From Cohnella zeiphila (GTDB lineage Bacteria; Bacillota; Bacilli; Paenibacillales; Paenibacillaceae): DNA of 64,000 bases. The notes beneath the pieces were generated by a model. The model searched no databases, was not told the DNA's origin, and was given only the letters and a program-made list of their open reading frames with translations. Location: assembly GCF_014212055.1 (NCBI RefSeq), contig NZ_JACJVO010000001.1, positions 1 to 64,000 on the forward strand, read 5' to 3'. How positions within the stretch are numbered: the stretch's first letter is position 1; every line of letters starts with the position of its first letter. Made by a program: the position numbers and the translations under genes. Shown piece by piece: positions 27,533-37,816 of the stretch.

Positions 27533-28468
27533 ATGAGAAAGATGTCTGTTTGGGCCGTATCCGCTATCCTTGCCGCTGCCATTCTGGCTCCATCCGCACA
27601 AGCTGCGAGCGACAATTCCGCGATTGAAGTCATTTTGAACGGCAAACGAATATCCTTCGTCGACGCCCGGCCTCTCTCCAACAACGGCCGCGTGCTCGTC
27701 CCGCTTCGCGTCGTCTCCGAGAACCTTGGCGCGAAGGTGGACTACAAGAACAATGTTGTATCCATCTCCCAAGGAACGAAGACGATTAAGTTGACGGTCG
27801 GCAGCAAGACGGCGACTGTCAACGGAAAGGCTGTGACGCTGGACAGCTCTCCTTACGTCAAATCCAGTCGCGTATTTGTGCCTCTTCGCTTTGTGAGCGA
27901 GCAGTTGGGGCAGCAAGTGGAGTGGGATGGGATCGACAATTACGTCTGGATCGGGGAAAAGAAGATCCCTTTGATTGATGATGTGGTGAAGAAGGCAGAG
28001 CCTTTGACTCGGTATGTGAATTTGTTTGGTGGGAAGGACTCGTATCTACTTGTCGATTCAGAGATAACTGACGGGTTTCAGGTTATCAGCATGAGTCAAC
28101 TGCCGATTACTGTACCGAGTACGGCATCCAAAGCACCCGATACAGTAATTTATAAGATTTGGAGCGAAACGTTTAGAGGCGAGCCAATCGATGGATGGAC
28201 AGTTATTAAGGTCAGGTATTCCGGCTATCATTTTGGTTTAACTTATTTGCTTGGTGACGGAGTCCCACGGGGCCGAACCAATTTGGTGGCTCAACGAGTA
28301 TCCAATCCAGACGGTTCATTCACCGCAACATTTACACTCAAAGATTCAGGGGATGGATACAGATGGGGAATAAAAAATTGGGAGTCGATCAAGCTTACAG
28401 ACATTAAATATATTTATTTCAGTTTGGATTCAAAATCTTATGTAATGATCAAAAATCCATTTAACTGA
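27533..28468 (+). CDS. Secreted protein with copper-amine-oxidase-N (stalk) domain
   Basis: The 311-residue product has a Sec signal peptide (RKMSVWAVSAILAAAILAP, cleavage near AQA-A). A copper amine oxidase N-terminal-like domain follows at residues ~33-145. It shows the duplicated hallmark GRVLVPLRVVSENLG and SRVFVPLRFVSEQLG, and the short IEVILNGKRI and VNGKAVTL strands. The C-terminal ~160 residues are not recognised. It has no oxidase domain; in Paenibacillaceae this domain is used as an extracellular stalk or binding module. AAAAGGAGAG precedes ATG 27533. It is 10 bases upstream of the giant secreted protein gene and likely co-transcribed behind a leader RNA. Confidence 0.85.
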   Translation: MRKMSVWAVSAILAAAILAPSAQAASDNSAIEVILNGKRISFVDARPLSNNGRVLVPLRVVSENLGAKVDYKNNVVSISQGTKTIKLTVGSKTATVNGKAVTLDSSPYVKSSRVFVPLRFVSEQLGQQVEWDGIDNYVWIGEKKIPLIDDVVKKAEPLTRYVNLFGGKDSYLLVDSEITDGFQVISMSQLPITVPSTASKAPDTVIYKIWSETFRGEPIDGWTVIKVRYSGYHFGLTYLLGDGVPRGRTNLVAQRVSNPDGSFTATFTLKDSGDGYRWGIKNWESIKLTDIKYIYFSLDSKSYVMIKNPFN

Positions 28469-28478
28469 TGGTGAAAAT

Positions 28479-31400
28479 ATGTGTAAATGCGCACTACGGA
28501 TCATCGTTGTATTAATCGTTTTATTAAGTCAGCTTACTCTGCAGATTGGCGTAGTGAATGCCGGAAGCATCCCATCTTACAAAGGTAAAAGCTATTTTTC
28601 ATCTGATCCAGTCTATCGGTATTATTTTGTTGCGATGTTCAGTTACTCGACCTCGCAAAAAGACAACGGTAGTTGGACAAATGGAGCTCCTGGATCCAGC
28701 GGAATCGATCTGTCAACGATGAATGTCAGTTTTCCCTATAATTTTAATTATGATAAGAGAGTTAAATCCGTATCGGTTACCCCATTCAACCAATCTTTTT
28801 TGAGTGGCAAATCAAGTGAAGATCAGTCACATTGGACTGATGTTTTTAATGATTCACGTCCTGAATCTTGGAGATATTATCGTGACATGGTTAGTCATTC
28901 ATATAATTCTTCATTACAAGGATTAAGTGGGATTGGGACAAAAAATGTTTCTTTCACACTTAAACTGGGTGCAGGCTCGAAAATGGATGCTACGCTTCCT
29001 GAAGTTGTTATCGCACCCGGAGGCAACAAAACCGAAACCCACTACTTCCCCATGCTCCTGACTATCGACGTAGAACCGACCCTTGAAGTACATTATTTCA
29101 CGAAAGACGGGCAAAGCCTGGACTCTGTTTTCGGGAGCAGCGAGAAAACGATGTCCATCGGCAGTACCTATACGGTAACCCCGCCGACGAATCCGAAGTA
29201 TACGTATGTTGGCTATAAGCAGGGCAGTACCCCTCCAAGCGGTGGAGCCATTCAAAGCGGAACGTACTCGTTTAATTATGACGGCTCCTATGATACACGA
29301 TACGTCAATCTATACTACGATACTACGGGCAGCGGCACGATCAATGTTCGCCATATGGTGCGGACCGGCGATTCTGGATCTTACACGCAGGCCGGCACCA
29401 GCACCATTCCGGTCGCTTCAGTTCCGAATACGCAAACCGTTTCGCCAACGCCAACTTACGGCAACGTGAAAGGCAGCAGCTTAAGCTACAGCGGGTACTC
29501 GGACACGGTATCCAGCAGTCTATCTCAGTCCGTAAGCCTCACCGCTTCAAAGAAAGCAGCCTATGTGACTTTCTTCTACCAAAAGGATTCTTCAGGCATC
29601 GAAGCGGATTTTGACGTTGTTCCCAGCACGATAAAATATGGGGATTCGTTTAAATACGAACCGAAGAACGTTCAGGTGGGGAGCTGTAAGTATAACTACA
29701 CCAAATTCCGGACGCAGAAAGGAAGTGTCAAGGTAGACAGCGACAGGACATTGGGGATTTTCTATGGCCTAAATTTCTCCAAGCCTTCAGAGTATCCTTC
29801 CGTGGTGTCGGGACCGGGCACCTACGATGTCATGATGCTGATCAATTCCTCCTGCGGCGATACGTGGGTCGGACCGAAGACGCTCACGGTCACTTCGGAC
29901 GATACGGATCAGCCGCCGCCTACGCCGAGCGTAAACAATCCGCCGTATGCAACGGTTGCTTTCTTCGACCATGCAACTCAAAAACAAACCGGGTATGTAG
30001 AAGTAGGTCGCTTCGTCGATTTAAAAATCACGTCGATGACCGATCCGGACGGGGATCCCGTAAGCGTTCAATCCTGGGATATGAGCGATTGGATTAATGA
30101 TGGCCCCCCTGGAGGAACGGCTACCGAATACAAAGAGCTTTCCGCGCAAACTCCTGGCATTCATACGGTGACCGTGACGGTCGCAGACGACAAAGGGAAG
30201 ACTTATACCGCCAAGACTCAACTAACGATCGTGAAGTCGGACCCGATTGCCGTCATTAGTGGTCCAGGGCGGGTGAAAGAGGGAAGAACGCTGAATCCTC
30301 TCCTCAAATCCGAATCCTACAGTCCGCTCGGGTATACGATAACGGAGGAGCATTGGACCAACAAACAGGACAGCTATCCAAACGTTGGCGAAGAGACGGT
30401 AACGCTTTGGGTCAAAGATGACCACGGGAATTCCTCAACAACGGCGACGAAAACGATCGATGTGATTCCGGATGAACCGCCCGTGATCAGCTTGGATGTG
30501 CCGCAGGAAGAGACCCGTCTCGGAACCGTGCTTGTTCGAGCCAATGCATTCAGTCCGGACAGCGACAAAATCGCATCGATTCAGATCCAAATGAAATACG
30601 ACGCAAATAACAATGGATTTGACGATGATTCCTGGCAGACCGTTCAAACCGGTCTCGCGAATACGTATTCTTTCAAATCGTCCAAAGTCGGCAAGTATTT
30701 GTTCAGGGCAACCGCAACGGAAGATTACGGGAAAGTAGGAACGACTGACAATCAAGCCGAGGCCACTAGAACGGTCAACGTCCTAAACTTGGCACCGGCC
30801 ATTGATGTCGTTACGTCTTCCGATCAGACCGGAGCACCAGATCGAAATATGATCTCCCTCAATAATCTTTATCAAAACGGGACACTGACTTCCCTTGACA
30901 CAGGGAGTACCGGAGATAAGAAAAGCTGGGTCCTGAACAATGAGGGCTTGACCAGCAAAGCAAACAAGAATAATTTTAATGTCTTCCAACAAGATATGGG
31001 GTGGTGGGGGTTTTATAAAGGGGCTGTTACCGGTAATGGCAATACCCGTACGAACGAGACGTTATTTGCTTCCATCCAGAATACCCCTTCTGCACAGGAA
31101 AATACGCAATTAAACACAAGTGTACGCTTGCAAGCTGTTACCGACGAATCCCGTACTTATATATTTGATATGGAGAACGGAACGATTACGGCCTTTAATG
31201 ATATAACAAAACGTATTGATTGGACCATTCCTCGACAGAATTTGAGCGGAGAATTGATTACAAGAGTCGGGTCGGCCGTAGTCGGAGATATATTATACTT
31301 GGCTATCCAGTCATCTATAGGCGGACTAAACATGACTAATTATTTGGAAAGCATCAATAAAAACACTGGGCTCATTATTAAAGGACCAACGCAAGTGCTT

Positions 31401-34400
31401 GCGGAGAACGGCTTGAATGTAGAACCTCTGTTTGACAGAACAGGGGTTATCATCAACGGATGGGATGTTCCGGCGAGACGGTATGATTATAATTTTAATC
31501 AACTTTTCACGTATCCGTCTGATGAAACTTCGACTTACCCGTCACAAGGCTTGTTGGCCTTGGATAACGGTGTGGATTGGATCGACTTCTTTCACTACTA
31601 TGCGGAAACGCAAACTCATGCAGGAGGCTATGAAAAGTCCTTAAATCGGCCGGACGGAACGATGATTAAATCCTTTCGCTATACGCAGCAGCAATATGGA
31701 ACGAGTTCCGAAATTATAGGTAATGATAGCGATAATAATATCTACCTGGTTGACTTGTTCTACAAGAAGTTTTTGAAAATCAATAGTGAAACAGGACAAA
31801 CCTTAAAAACGTTCGATGTCAATTACGATTTCAACAGACAGTTCGCTACGATCATAGGACTGGACGCTGCCAATCATTTTGTGTATCAGCCGAGTATGAA
31901 CTGTAAGTACAGCAACGGATCTTGTGTATATCCGACGTACGTCAATTATGAATATCGACTTGTGGGAATGAATACGGAAACGGGGCAAACCGTCTATGAT
32001 TTTAATGTGAGCGATCCGAACGAAAAATTGAATGGCCGCATGATGGGACTCTTTAACGGTTCCGATGGGCTCACGACCTTTTACGGCCTTTATTCGGATC
32101 TCACGACACATGAAGTTTATCTTCGTTTGGTTATTTACGACTCCATCAATAAGAATGTGGTGCACAATTACTTCACGGATCTTGGGATTAAAGGGAATGA
32201 TTCAGGATCAAATCCGGCACCCTTTGGGAGTATCTTTTATTTCGCTCCTACCGGCGATCAATCTTATATATTGAATGTATATGTTACAGGCAGTGGAGGA
32301 CAGGGCAACGGATATCACGTAATTCAGATTTCAGCAACAGGCGGGCTTACCTATCCGAAGCAATACGAGGTTGGACCCAATCCGAAAACATTCTGGATGG
32401 GAGACCAGCTCGGATCGGACGTCTCCTTTTACGGAGATGTCAAAGCGGCAAAGTCTGCAAACGACGCATTTGGCTATGTCTACAGAGCACAAGATGCCAA
32501 GAACTACTACAGCGTGGAATTCGAGAACGGCAAGCTGGAAGTAAAGAAAACGGTAAATGGCACAGCCACGATCGTTAATAGCAAAGCATACAATGTCGTG
32601 GCGGGACAAACGTACACCGTTCAAATCGCGCCGGAGGTCGGCGGATTCTCGGTCTATGTCAACAAACTGAAACAATTTACGATCAGCGAGAACAGTTGGA
32701 ATGCGGGCAGGTTTGGCATCTTGGATCGCGGGCATGGCGGCGTCACCTTCAACAACCTCTACACGCAGGCGAGCGGTGCTACCGTTGGATCGATTTCCGG
32801 TGTTGTTCTGGTCAATGATACTTTGGATTATCAGGTGAAGTTCGATGATCCCGAAAAAGACCCGCGCATCACGGCAGGGGAGAAATGGACGTATACGCAT
32901 AACCCGAACGTGTTTTTGAATGCGCAGGGGACGTGGAGCGGCAAGGCACAAACGGCACCGGTAACCACCTTCAGCTTGCCGGGCGAGTATACGTTCGTGT
33001 TCAAAACGAAGGACGATCCGAACCCAAGCTACTTGTACCCGAGCACGGTCTTTGCCGATTACAGACAAGACTCCAACGAAGTGACCGGAAAAATCCGCGT
33101 TCACCGCAAACCGATCGCCGATTTCAGCGTAACGGCCGACAATACCGGGAAGCTTACGTATACGGACCGTTCCTACGATCCGGACCGCTACAATCCATCG
33201 ACCGGTCAATATTCGACGGAGAATACGGGGATCAACTATGCTTCCAATCACGGTGTAATGGATCACAGATTCCGCTATTGGTCGGCAGATGCCGATGTCA
33301 TTACCGAGGGGAAGCCGGATTATTTACAGAACGGCACGTATCATATCGAAGAGGCCGTTGTGGATGAATACGGTGCATGGAGCGACTGGGCGGAAGCCAC
33401 GGTTACCGTGAAAGGTGTGACAAGAGTTCCGCCGAACCCTGGATTTACGGCGGTGCCGTCCCGAGCGCTTCGCGGCCAAACGGTAACGTTCGATTCCTAC
33501 GCGAGCGATCCGGTAGATGGCGATCGAACGAATCTGGCTCATGCATGGTACATCCGTAACGTAACGACGGGCGGATCGGAATCCTTACAAAGCAACTCCC
33601 GAACGACATGGGACAAGGTATTCAGTTCACTTGGAATTTTCAACGTTCGTCAGGTCATTACGAACAGCGCGGGTTTATCCGCTGAAGCAAACCAGACGGT
33701 GGAGATCTACAACCGTCAGCCATCGGTCGTTATCACGACACCGGCAAGCGACAGCGAAGATAATCCGACTATCTTCGGAAGTACAAGGCCGCAGTTTGCT
33801 TGGACGTATACCGATCCGGATAGCGATGGTCAAACGCAGTTTCAACTGCAAATCTACAAGTCAAATGGGTCGTTGGTACTGGACTCCGGCACTCAAACCG
33901 GTAGCGCTAAAAACTGGGCTCCTCCGACTGATTTGCCGCTCGGTACGGTTATGTATGTGACGGCGAGAGTGTTTGACGGCTACGATTGGTCCAATTGGAG
34001 CACTGTGAAATACTTTAGGATCAATCGGCCGCCGACGGGAGACTTCTCGTGGAGTCCGACGTTGTTGTACGAAGGAGACACGGTGACGTTTAAAACCGCC
34101 GTATCGGACCCGGACAACGATACGTTGGATGTGACGTACCTGATCGAGTCTCCGGAGGGAGAGAAGATGACGTATTCCTATACTTGGAATTCGCCATATC
34201 CGACGACCGGACCAAGTTTCGTTGCCATAACGCCGGGAGTATGGACGGCAACGCTGACGGTCAGCGATCGGATTGCGCCGGCTGTGACTACGTCTCATAC
34301 GTTTCGGGTTTGGCCGTTAACGATCTCGGGACAGGTTCGGCATACGGATGCTTGGGAAGCGAACCGAATCCGGTACAACGAGAAGCATCCGGACGATCAG

Positions 34401-34733
34401 CGCCCGGCCGATTGGTTTTGGGCCGGCGAAGCTTTTGTGCTGGAGGCGCTCGTGACGGATACCGGAGAATCGGCGACGAAGCCGATTGAGGTAACGGCGG
34501 ACGCCGGAGGCGGGTTGCGAAAGGCGCTGGCCGCGGCGAACGTGCCGCTGAGCTTATGGAACGGAACGTTAGGCAGCCAGGATGCGGGGAGGGATTTGTC
34601 CGAACTGCCGGAAGGCGCCTATACGTTCAACTTCCGGGTCGTATACAGCAACGGGGTCGTCAAGACGGCTCAAGCTACGATCCAGATCAAGGGAACGGTA
34701 GACGAATATATTCAGGTTCATCGGGTTCAGTAG
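28479..34733 (+). CDS. Giant secreted multidomain protein (PKD-like, propeller-like, LamG-like)
   Basis: The 2084-residue product has a signal peptide (residues ~1-29, ending VVNA). An N-terminal region of unknown type covers ~30-200. Repeat-like mucin-binding-type strands occur at ~200-370 (LEVHYFTKDGQSLDS, GTINVRHMVRTGDSG). PKD/Ig-like domains lie at ~485-770. Residues ~790-1290 suggest a beta-propeller, with repeated ...INKNTGLI, INSETGQTL and MNTETGQTV blades. A LamG/DUF1080-like jelly roll covers ~1300-1430, and further PKD/fibronectin-like domains cover ~1500-1970. No LPXTG, SLH or membrane anchor is seen at the C-terminus (IQVHRVQ). The ribosome binding site is weak (ATGGTGA). Much of the gene is AT-richer than its neighbours. 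Confidence 0.85.
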   Translation: MCKCALRIIVVLIVLLSQLTLQIGVVNAGSIPSYKGKSYFSSDPVYRYYFVAMFSYSTSQKDNGSWTNGAPGSSGIDLSTMNVSFPYNFNYDKRVKSVSVTPFNQSFLSGKSSEDQSHWTDVFNDSRPESWRYYRDMVSHSYNSSLQGLSGIGTKNVSFTLKLGAGSKMDATLPEVVIAPGGNKTETHYFPMLLTIDVEPTLEVHYFTKDGQSLDSVFGSSEKTMSIGSTYTVTPPTNPKYTYVGYKQGSTPPSGGAIQSGTYSFNYDGSYDTRYVNLYYDTTGSGTINVRHMVRTGDSGSYTQAGTSTIPVASVPNTQTVSPTPTYGNVKGSSLSYSGYSDTVSSSLSQSVSLTASKKAAYVTFFYQKDSSGIEADFDVVPSTIKYGDSFKYEPKNVQVGSCKYNYTKFRTQKGSVKVDSDRTLGIFYGLNFSKPSEYPSVVSGPGTYDVMMLINSSCGDTWVGPKTLTVTSDDTDQPPPTPSVNNPPYATVAFFDHATQKQTGYVEVGRFVDLKITSMTDPDGDPVSVQSWDMSDWINDGPPGGTATEYKELSAQTPGIHTVTVTVADDKGKTYTAKTQLTIVKSDPIAVISGPGRVKEGRTLNPLLKSESYSPLGYTITEEHWTNKQDSYPNVGEETVTLWVKDDHGNSSTTATKTIDVIPDEPPVISLDVPQEETRLGTVLVRANAFSPDSDKIASIQIQMKYDANNNGFDDDSWQTVQTGLANTYSFKSSKVGKYLFRATATEDYGKVGTTDNQAEATRTVNVLNLAPAIDVVTSSDQTGAPDRNMISLNNLYQNGTLTSLDTGSTGDKKSWVLNNEGLTSKANKNNFNVFQQDMGWWGFYKGAVTGNGNTRTNETLFASIQNTPSAQENTQLNTSVRLQAVTDESRTYIFDMENGTITAFNDITKRIDWTIPRQNLSGELITRVGSAVVGDILYLAIQSSIGGLNMTNYLESINKNTGLIIKGPTQVLAENGLNVEPLFDRTGVIINGWDVPARRYDYNFNQLFTYPSDETSTYPSQGLLALDNGVDWIDFFHYYAETQTHAGGYEKSLNRPDGTMIKSFRYTQQQYGTSSEIIGNDSDNNIYLVDLFYKKFLKINSETGQTLKTFDVNYDFNRQFATIIGLDAANHFVYQPSMNCKYSNGSCVYPTYVNYEYRLVGMNTETGQTVYDFNVSDPNEKLNGRMMGLFNGSDGLTTFYGLYSDLTTHEVYLRLVIYDSINKNVVHNYFTDLGIKGNDSGSNPAPFGSIFYFAPTGDQSYILNVYVTGSGGQGNGYHVIQISATGGLTYPKQYEVGPNPKTFWMGDQLGSDVSFYGDVKAAKSANDAFGYVYRAQDAKNYYSVEFENGKLEVKKTVNGTATIVNSKAYNVVAGQTYTVQIAPEVGGFSVYVNKLKQFTISENSWNAGRFGILDRGHGGVTFNNLYTQASGATVGSISGVVLVNDTLDYQVKFDDPEKDPRITAGEKWTYTHNPNVFLNAQGTWSGKAQTAPVTTFSLPGEYTFVFKTKDDPNPSYLYPSTVFADYRQDSNEVTGKIRVHRKPIADFSVTADNTGKLTYTDRSYDPDRYNPSTGQYSTENTGINYASNHGVMDHRFRYWSADADVITEGKPDYLQNGTYHIEEAVVDEYGAWSDWAEATVTVKGVTRVPPNPGFTAVPSRALRGQTVTFDSYASDPVDGDRTNLAHAWYIRNVTTGGSESLQSNSRTTWDKVFSSLGIFNVRQVITNSAGLSAEANQTVEIYNRQPSVVITTPASDSEDNPTIFGSTRPQFAWTYTDPDSDGQTQFQLQIYKSNGSLVLDSGTQTGSAKNWAPPTDLPLGTVMYVTARVFDGYDWSNWSTVKYFRINRPPTGDFSWSPTLLYEGDTVTFKTAVSDPDNDTLDVTYLIESPEGEKMTYSYTWNSPYPTTGPSFVAITPGVWTATLTVSDRIAPAVTTSHTFRVWPLTISGQVRHTDAWEANRIRYNEKHPDDQRPADWFWAGEAFVLEALVTDTGESATKPIEVTADAGGGLRKALAAANVPLSLWNGTLGSQDAGRDLSELPEGAYTFNFRVVYSNGVVKTAQATIQIKGTVDEYIQVHRVQ

Positions 34734-34737
34734 GGAA

Positions 34738-34758
34738 TCGCCCCGCTCGGCGGGGCTT
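34738..34758 (+). terminator. GC hairpin after the giant gene
   Basis: GCCCCGC-TCG-GCGGGGC forms a 7 bp stem with only TTCC after it. It is a possible terminator without a proper T-run. Confidence 0.4.
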
Positions 34759-34790
34759 CCCGCGGCTTCCCGCGAAAGCGTCCATACGTA

Positions 34791-34819
34791 TTGACTGGCA
34801 TCCGTCGGAAAGGTATGAT
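34791..34819 (+). promoter_or_regulatory. Sigma-A promoter of the valS T-box transcript
   Basis: TTGACT (34791-34796), 17-base spacer, TATGAT (34814-34819). Confidence 0.75.
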
Positions 34820-34827
34820 AAGGGAAT

Positions 34828-35112
34828 AAAGACGAGGAAAGGGAAGAGTATGCAATTCGCCCCTTCAGAGAGCGGAGCCGCTGCTAAGGCAGCGCTGGAA
34901 GGCACCGCAGGCCGGCCGTTGCAGAAGTCGCCCCGGAGTCTCCCGTTCGACCGGATGCACGCATCCGCAGAGCGGGACGGATGCAGCCGTTACCCTGCAT
35001 GTGAGCGCCGAACCGGCTGACGGCCCAAGCCCGAAGCAGCGGATTCGGAATGAAGGTGGTACCACGGAAGCGAACCTTTCGTCCTTTGTGACGGGAGGTT
35101 TTTGTATTTTTG
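34828..35112 (+). promoter_or_regulatory. T-box riboswitch of valS (specifier GUC)
   Basis: The leader contains the T-box core TGAAGGTGGTACCACGG (35051-35067), whose bulge pairs with the uncharged tRNA acceptor end. Stem I elements are present: GGAAGAGTA near 34842 and CAGAGAGCGGAG near 34864. The specifier loop reads GAA-GTC-G with the valine codon GTC at 34927-34929. The terminator is AACCT...AGGTTTTT at about 35073-35105. Uncharged tRNA-Val should stabilise the antiterminator and allow valS expression. Specifier identity agrees with the downstream gene. Confidence 0.9.
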
Positions 35113-35136
35113 TCCCCAATGGAGGTTGTTCCGACA

Positions 35137-37803
35137 ATGAGCGAAACGAATCTGCAAAGCGCCGTCGAAATGCCGACGACCTACGATCCGACAGGCGCCG
35201 AACGGAAATGGTATGACGCCTGGATCCGGGGAGGCTACTTCGAAGCCGGGCGCCGGCCCGACGCGCCCAAATACACGATCGTCATCCCGCCGCCGAACGT
35301 GACGGGGATGCTGCATATCGGGCACGCTCTCGATTTCACGCTGCAGGACATTCTTATCCGCTTCAAGCGGATGCAGGGCTACGACGCGCTATGGCTGCCC
35401 GGAACCGACCATGCCGGCATCGCCACGCAGACGAAGGTCGAGCAGAAGCTGCGCGAAGAAGGCAAAAGCCGCTACGATCTCGGGCGCGAAGCGTTCTTAG
35501 AGAAAGTATGGGAATGGAAAGAAAAATATGCCGATACGATCCGCAGCCAATGGTCCAAGATGGGGCTCAGCCTCGACTATTCCCGCGAACGGTTTACGCT
35601 TGACGAAGGGCTGTCGCGCGCGGTGCGCGAAGTATTCGTCCGTTTGTACGAGAAAGGGCTGATCTACCGCGGGAAGCGGATCATCAACTGGGATCCGGCC
35701 GCCCGTACCGCCCTTTCCGACATTGAGGTCGAGTACAAGGAAGTGAACGGTCACCTGTACCATCTGCGGTATCCTCTCGCGGATGGCAGCGGCTTCTTGA
35801 CGGTAGCGACGACCCGGCCGGAGACGATGCTGGGGGATACGGCGGTCGCGGTACACCCGGACGACGAGCGCTACAAGCACCTGATCGGCAAGATGCTGAA
35901 GCTGCCGATCGTCGATCGCGAAATTCCGATCATCGCCGATGAATACGTCGAGAAGGAATTCGGCAGCGGCGCGGTCAAGATTACGCCCGCCCACGATCCG
36001 AACGACTTCGAGGTGGGTACGCGTCACGACTTGCCGCAGATCATCGTCATGGACGAGAGCGGCAAGATGAACGAGAATGCCGGTCCGTACCGGGGGATGG
36101 ACCGGGCGGATTGCCGCAAGGCGATCGTGAAGGATCTGCAGGAGCAGGACGTCTGCATCAAGATCGAGGACCATGTCCATCAGGTCGGACACAGCGAGCG
36201 GTCCGGCGCCGTCGTCGAGCCGTATTTGTCGACGCAATGGTTCGTGTCGATGAAGCCGCTGGCCGAGAAGGCGATCGCGTCTCAGAAGTCGGGGCAAGGC
36301 GTAAACTTCGTCCCCGAGCGTTTCGAGAAAGTGTATCTGCAGTGGATCGAGAACGTGCGCGACTGGTGTATTTCCCGTCAGCTGTGGTGGGGACATCGGA
36401 TCCCGGCCTGGTATCATGAGCAGACGGGCGAGATTTACGTAGGGCGCGAAGCTCCCGAGGGGGCCGATCAACCGGACTCGCCGTGGCGCCAGGACGAGGA
36501 CGTGCTCGACACCTGGTTCAGCTCCGCGCTTTGGCCGTTCTCCACGCTCGGCTGGCCGGACGACAGCGAGGATCTGAAGCGTTACTATCCGACCGACGTG
36601 CTGGTGACCGGCTACGACATTATTTACTTCTGGGTTGCCCGGATGATTTTCACCGCGCTCGAGTTCACCGACACGATCCCGTTCAAGGACGTGCTGATCC
36701 ACGGTCTCGTCCGCGACGCGGAAGGCCGCAAGATGTCCAAGTCGCTCGGCAACGGCGTCGATCCGCTCGAGGTGATCGAAAATTACGGCGCGGACGCGAT
36801 GCGGTACATGATTTCCACCGGCAGCACGCCTGGTCAAGACTTGCGGTTCCGCTTGGAGAAGGTCGAGCAGGCGCGCAACTTCGCGAACAAGATCTGGAAC
36901 GCTTCGCGTTTCGCGCTGATGAACCTGAACGGCTTCCGCGCGGAGGACATCGACCTGACCGGTTCGCTGTCGACGGCAGACCGTTGGATTCTTCACCGGT
37001 TCAACGAGACGGCCCGTGACATCACGCGCTTAATGGACGGTTACGAGTTCGGCGAGACCGGGCGCCTGCTGTACAACTTTATCTGGGACGATCTGTGCGA
37101 CTGGTATATCGAGTTCGCGAAGCTGACCCTTTACGGCAACGATGAGGCCGCCAAGCGCAGCACGCAGTCCGTGCTGGCCTATGTGCTCGACCGGACGCTC
37201 CGTCTGCTTCACCCGTTCATGCCGTATCTCTCGGAAGAGATCTGGCAGCATCTGCCTCACGAGGCGGGCGAGACGATTACGCTGGCGGCATGGCCGGCTT
37301 ACGATCCGGCTTTTGAAGCGGCGGACGCGGTCGGCGAGATGGGACTGCTCATGGACGCCATCCGGGCGGTTCGCAACGTTCGCGCGGAAGTGAACGTCAC
37401 TCCTGGCAAGAAGGTCGAGCTGCTCGTCAAGCCGACGGGAGAGGCGGCGGCCGGCATTCTGAAGCGGAACGAGGAGTATTTGCGCCGTTTCTGCAACACG
37501 TCCCAGTTGACTCTCGATGCCGCGTTGACCCCTCCGGACAAAGCGATGACCGCGATCGTTACCGGAGCGGAGCTGTACTTGCCGCTCGCGGGCCTCATCG
37601 ACATCGGGCAGGAGATCGCCCGGCTGGAGAAGGAATTGGCGTCCTTGAACGCCGAGGTGGAGCGCGTGGAGAAGAAGCTGAGCAACGAAGGGTATGTGTC
37701 CAAAGCGCCGGCCCACGTGGTCGAGCAAGAACGGGCGAAGGGGCAGGATTACCGCGACAAGCGCGACAAGGTGCTCGCTCGCATCGCCGAGCTTCGCGGG
37801 TAA
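35137..37803 (+). CDS. valS: Valyl-tRNA synthetase
   Basis: The 888-residue class I synthetase has the HIGH-type motif in [13 protein letters not shown] and KMSKS in [14 protein letters not shown]. The editing (CP1) domain includes [17 protein letters not shown], and a C-terminal coiled coil ([22 protein letters not shown]) is typical of ValS. ATG 35137 follows GGAGG (35121-35125); the open frame begins at 35110 inside the T-box. Expression is controlled by the upstream T-box. Confidence 0.98.
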   Translation: MSETNLQSAVEMPTTYDPTGAERKWYDAWIRGGYFEAGRRPDAPKYTIVIPPPNVTGMLHIGHALDFTLQDILIRFKRMQGYDALWLPGTDHAGIATQTKVEQKLREEGKSRYDLGREAFLEKVWEWKEKYADTIRSQWSKMGLSLDYSRERFTLDEGLSRAVREVFVRLYEKGLIYRGKRIINWDPAARTALSDIEVEYKEVNGHLYHLRYPLADGSGFLTVATTRPETMLGDTAVAVHPDDERYKHLIGKMLKLPIVDREIPIIADEYVEKEFGSGAVKITPAHDPNDFEVGTRHDLPQIIVMDESGKMNENAGPYRGMDRADCRKAIVKDLQEQDVCIKIEDHVHQVGHSERSGAVVEPYLSTQWFVSMKPLAEKAIASQKSGQGVNFVPERFEKVYLQWIENVRDWCISRQLWWGHRIPAWYHEQTGEIYVGREAPEGADQPDSPWRQDEDVLDTWFSSALWPFSTLGWPDDSEDLKRYYPTDVLVTGYDIIYFWVARMIFTALEFTDTIPFKDVLIHGLVRDAEGRKMSKSLGNGVDPLEVIENYGADAMRYMISTGSTPGQDLRFRLEKVEQARNFANKIWNASRFALMNLNGFRAEDIDLTGSLSTADRWILHRFNETARDITRLMDGYEFGETGRLLYNFIWDDLCDWYIEFAKLTLYGNDEAAKRSTQSVLAYVLDRTLRLLHPFMPYLSEEIWQHLPHEAGETITLAAWPAYDPAFEAADAVGEMGLLMDAIRAVRNVRAEVNVTPGKKVELLVKPTGEAAAGILKRNEEYLRRFCNTSQLTLDAALTPPDKAMTAIVTGAELYLPLAGLIDIGQEIARLEKELASLNAEVERVEKKLSNEGYVSKAPAHVVEQERAKGQDYRDKRDKVLARIAELRG

Positions 37804-37816
37804 CGGGGGCGTCAAC

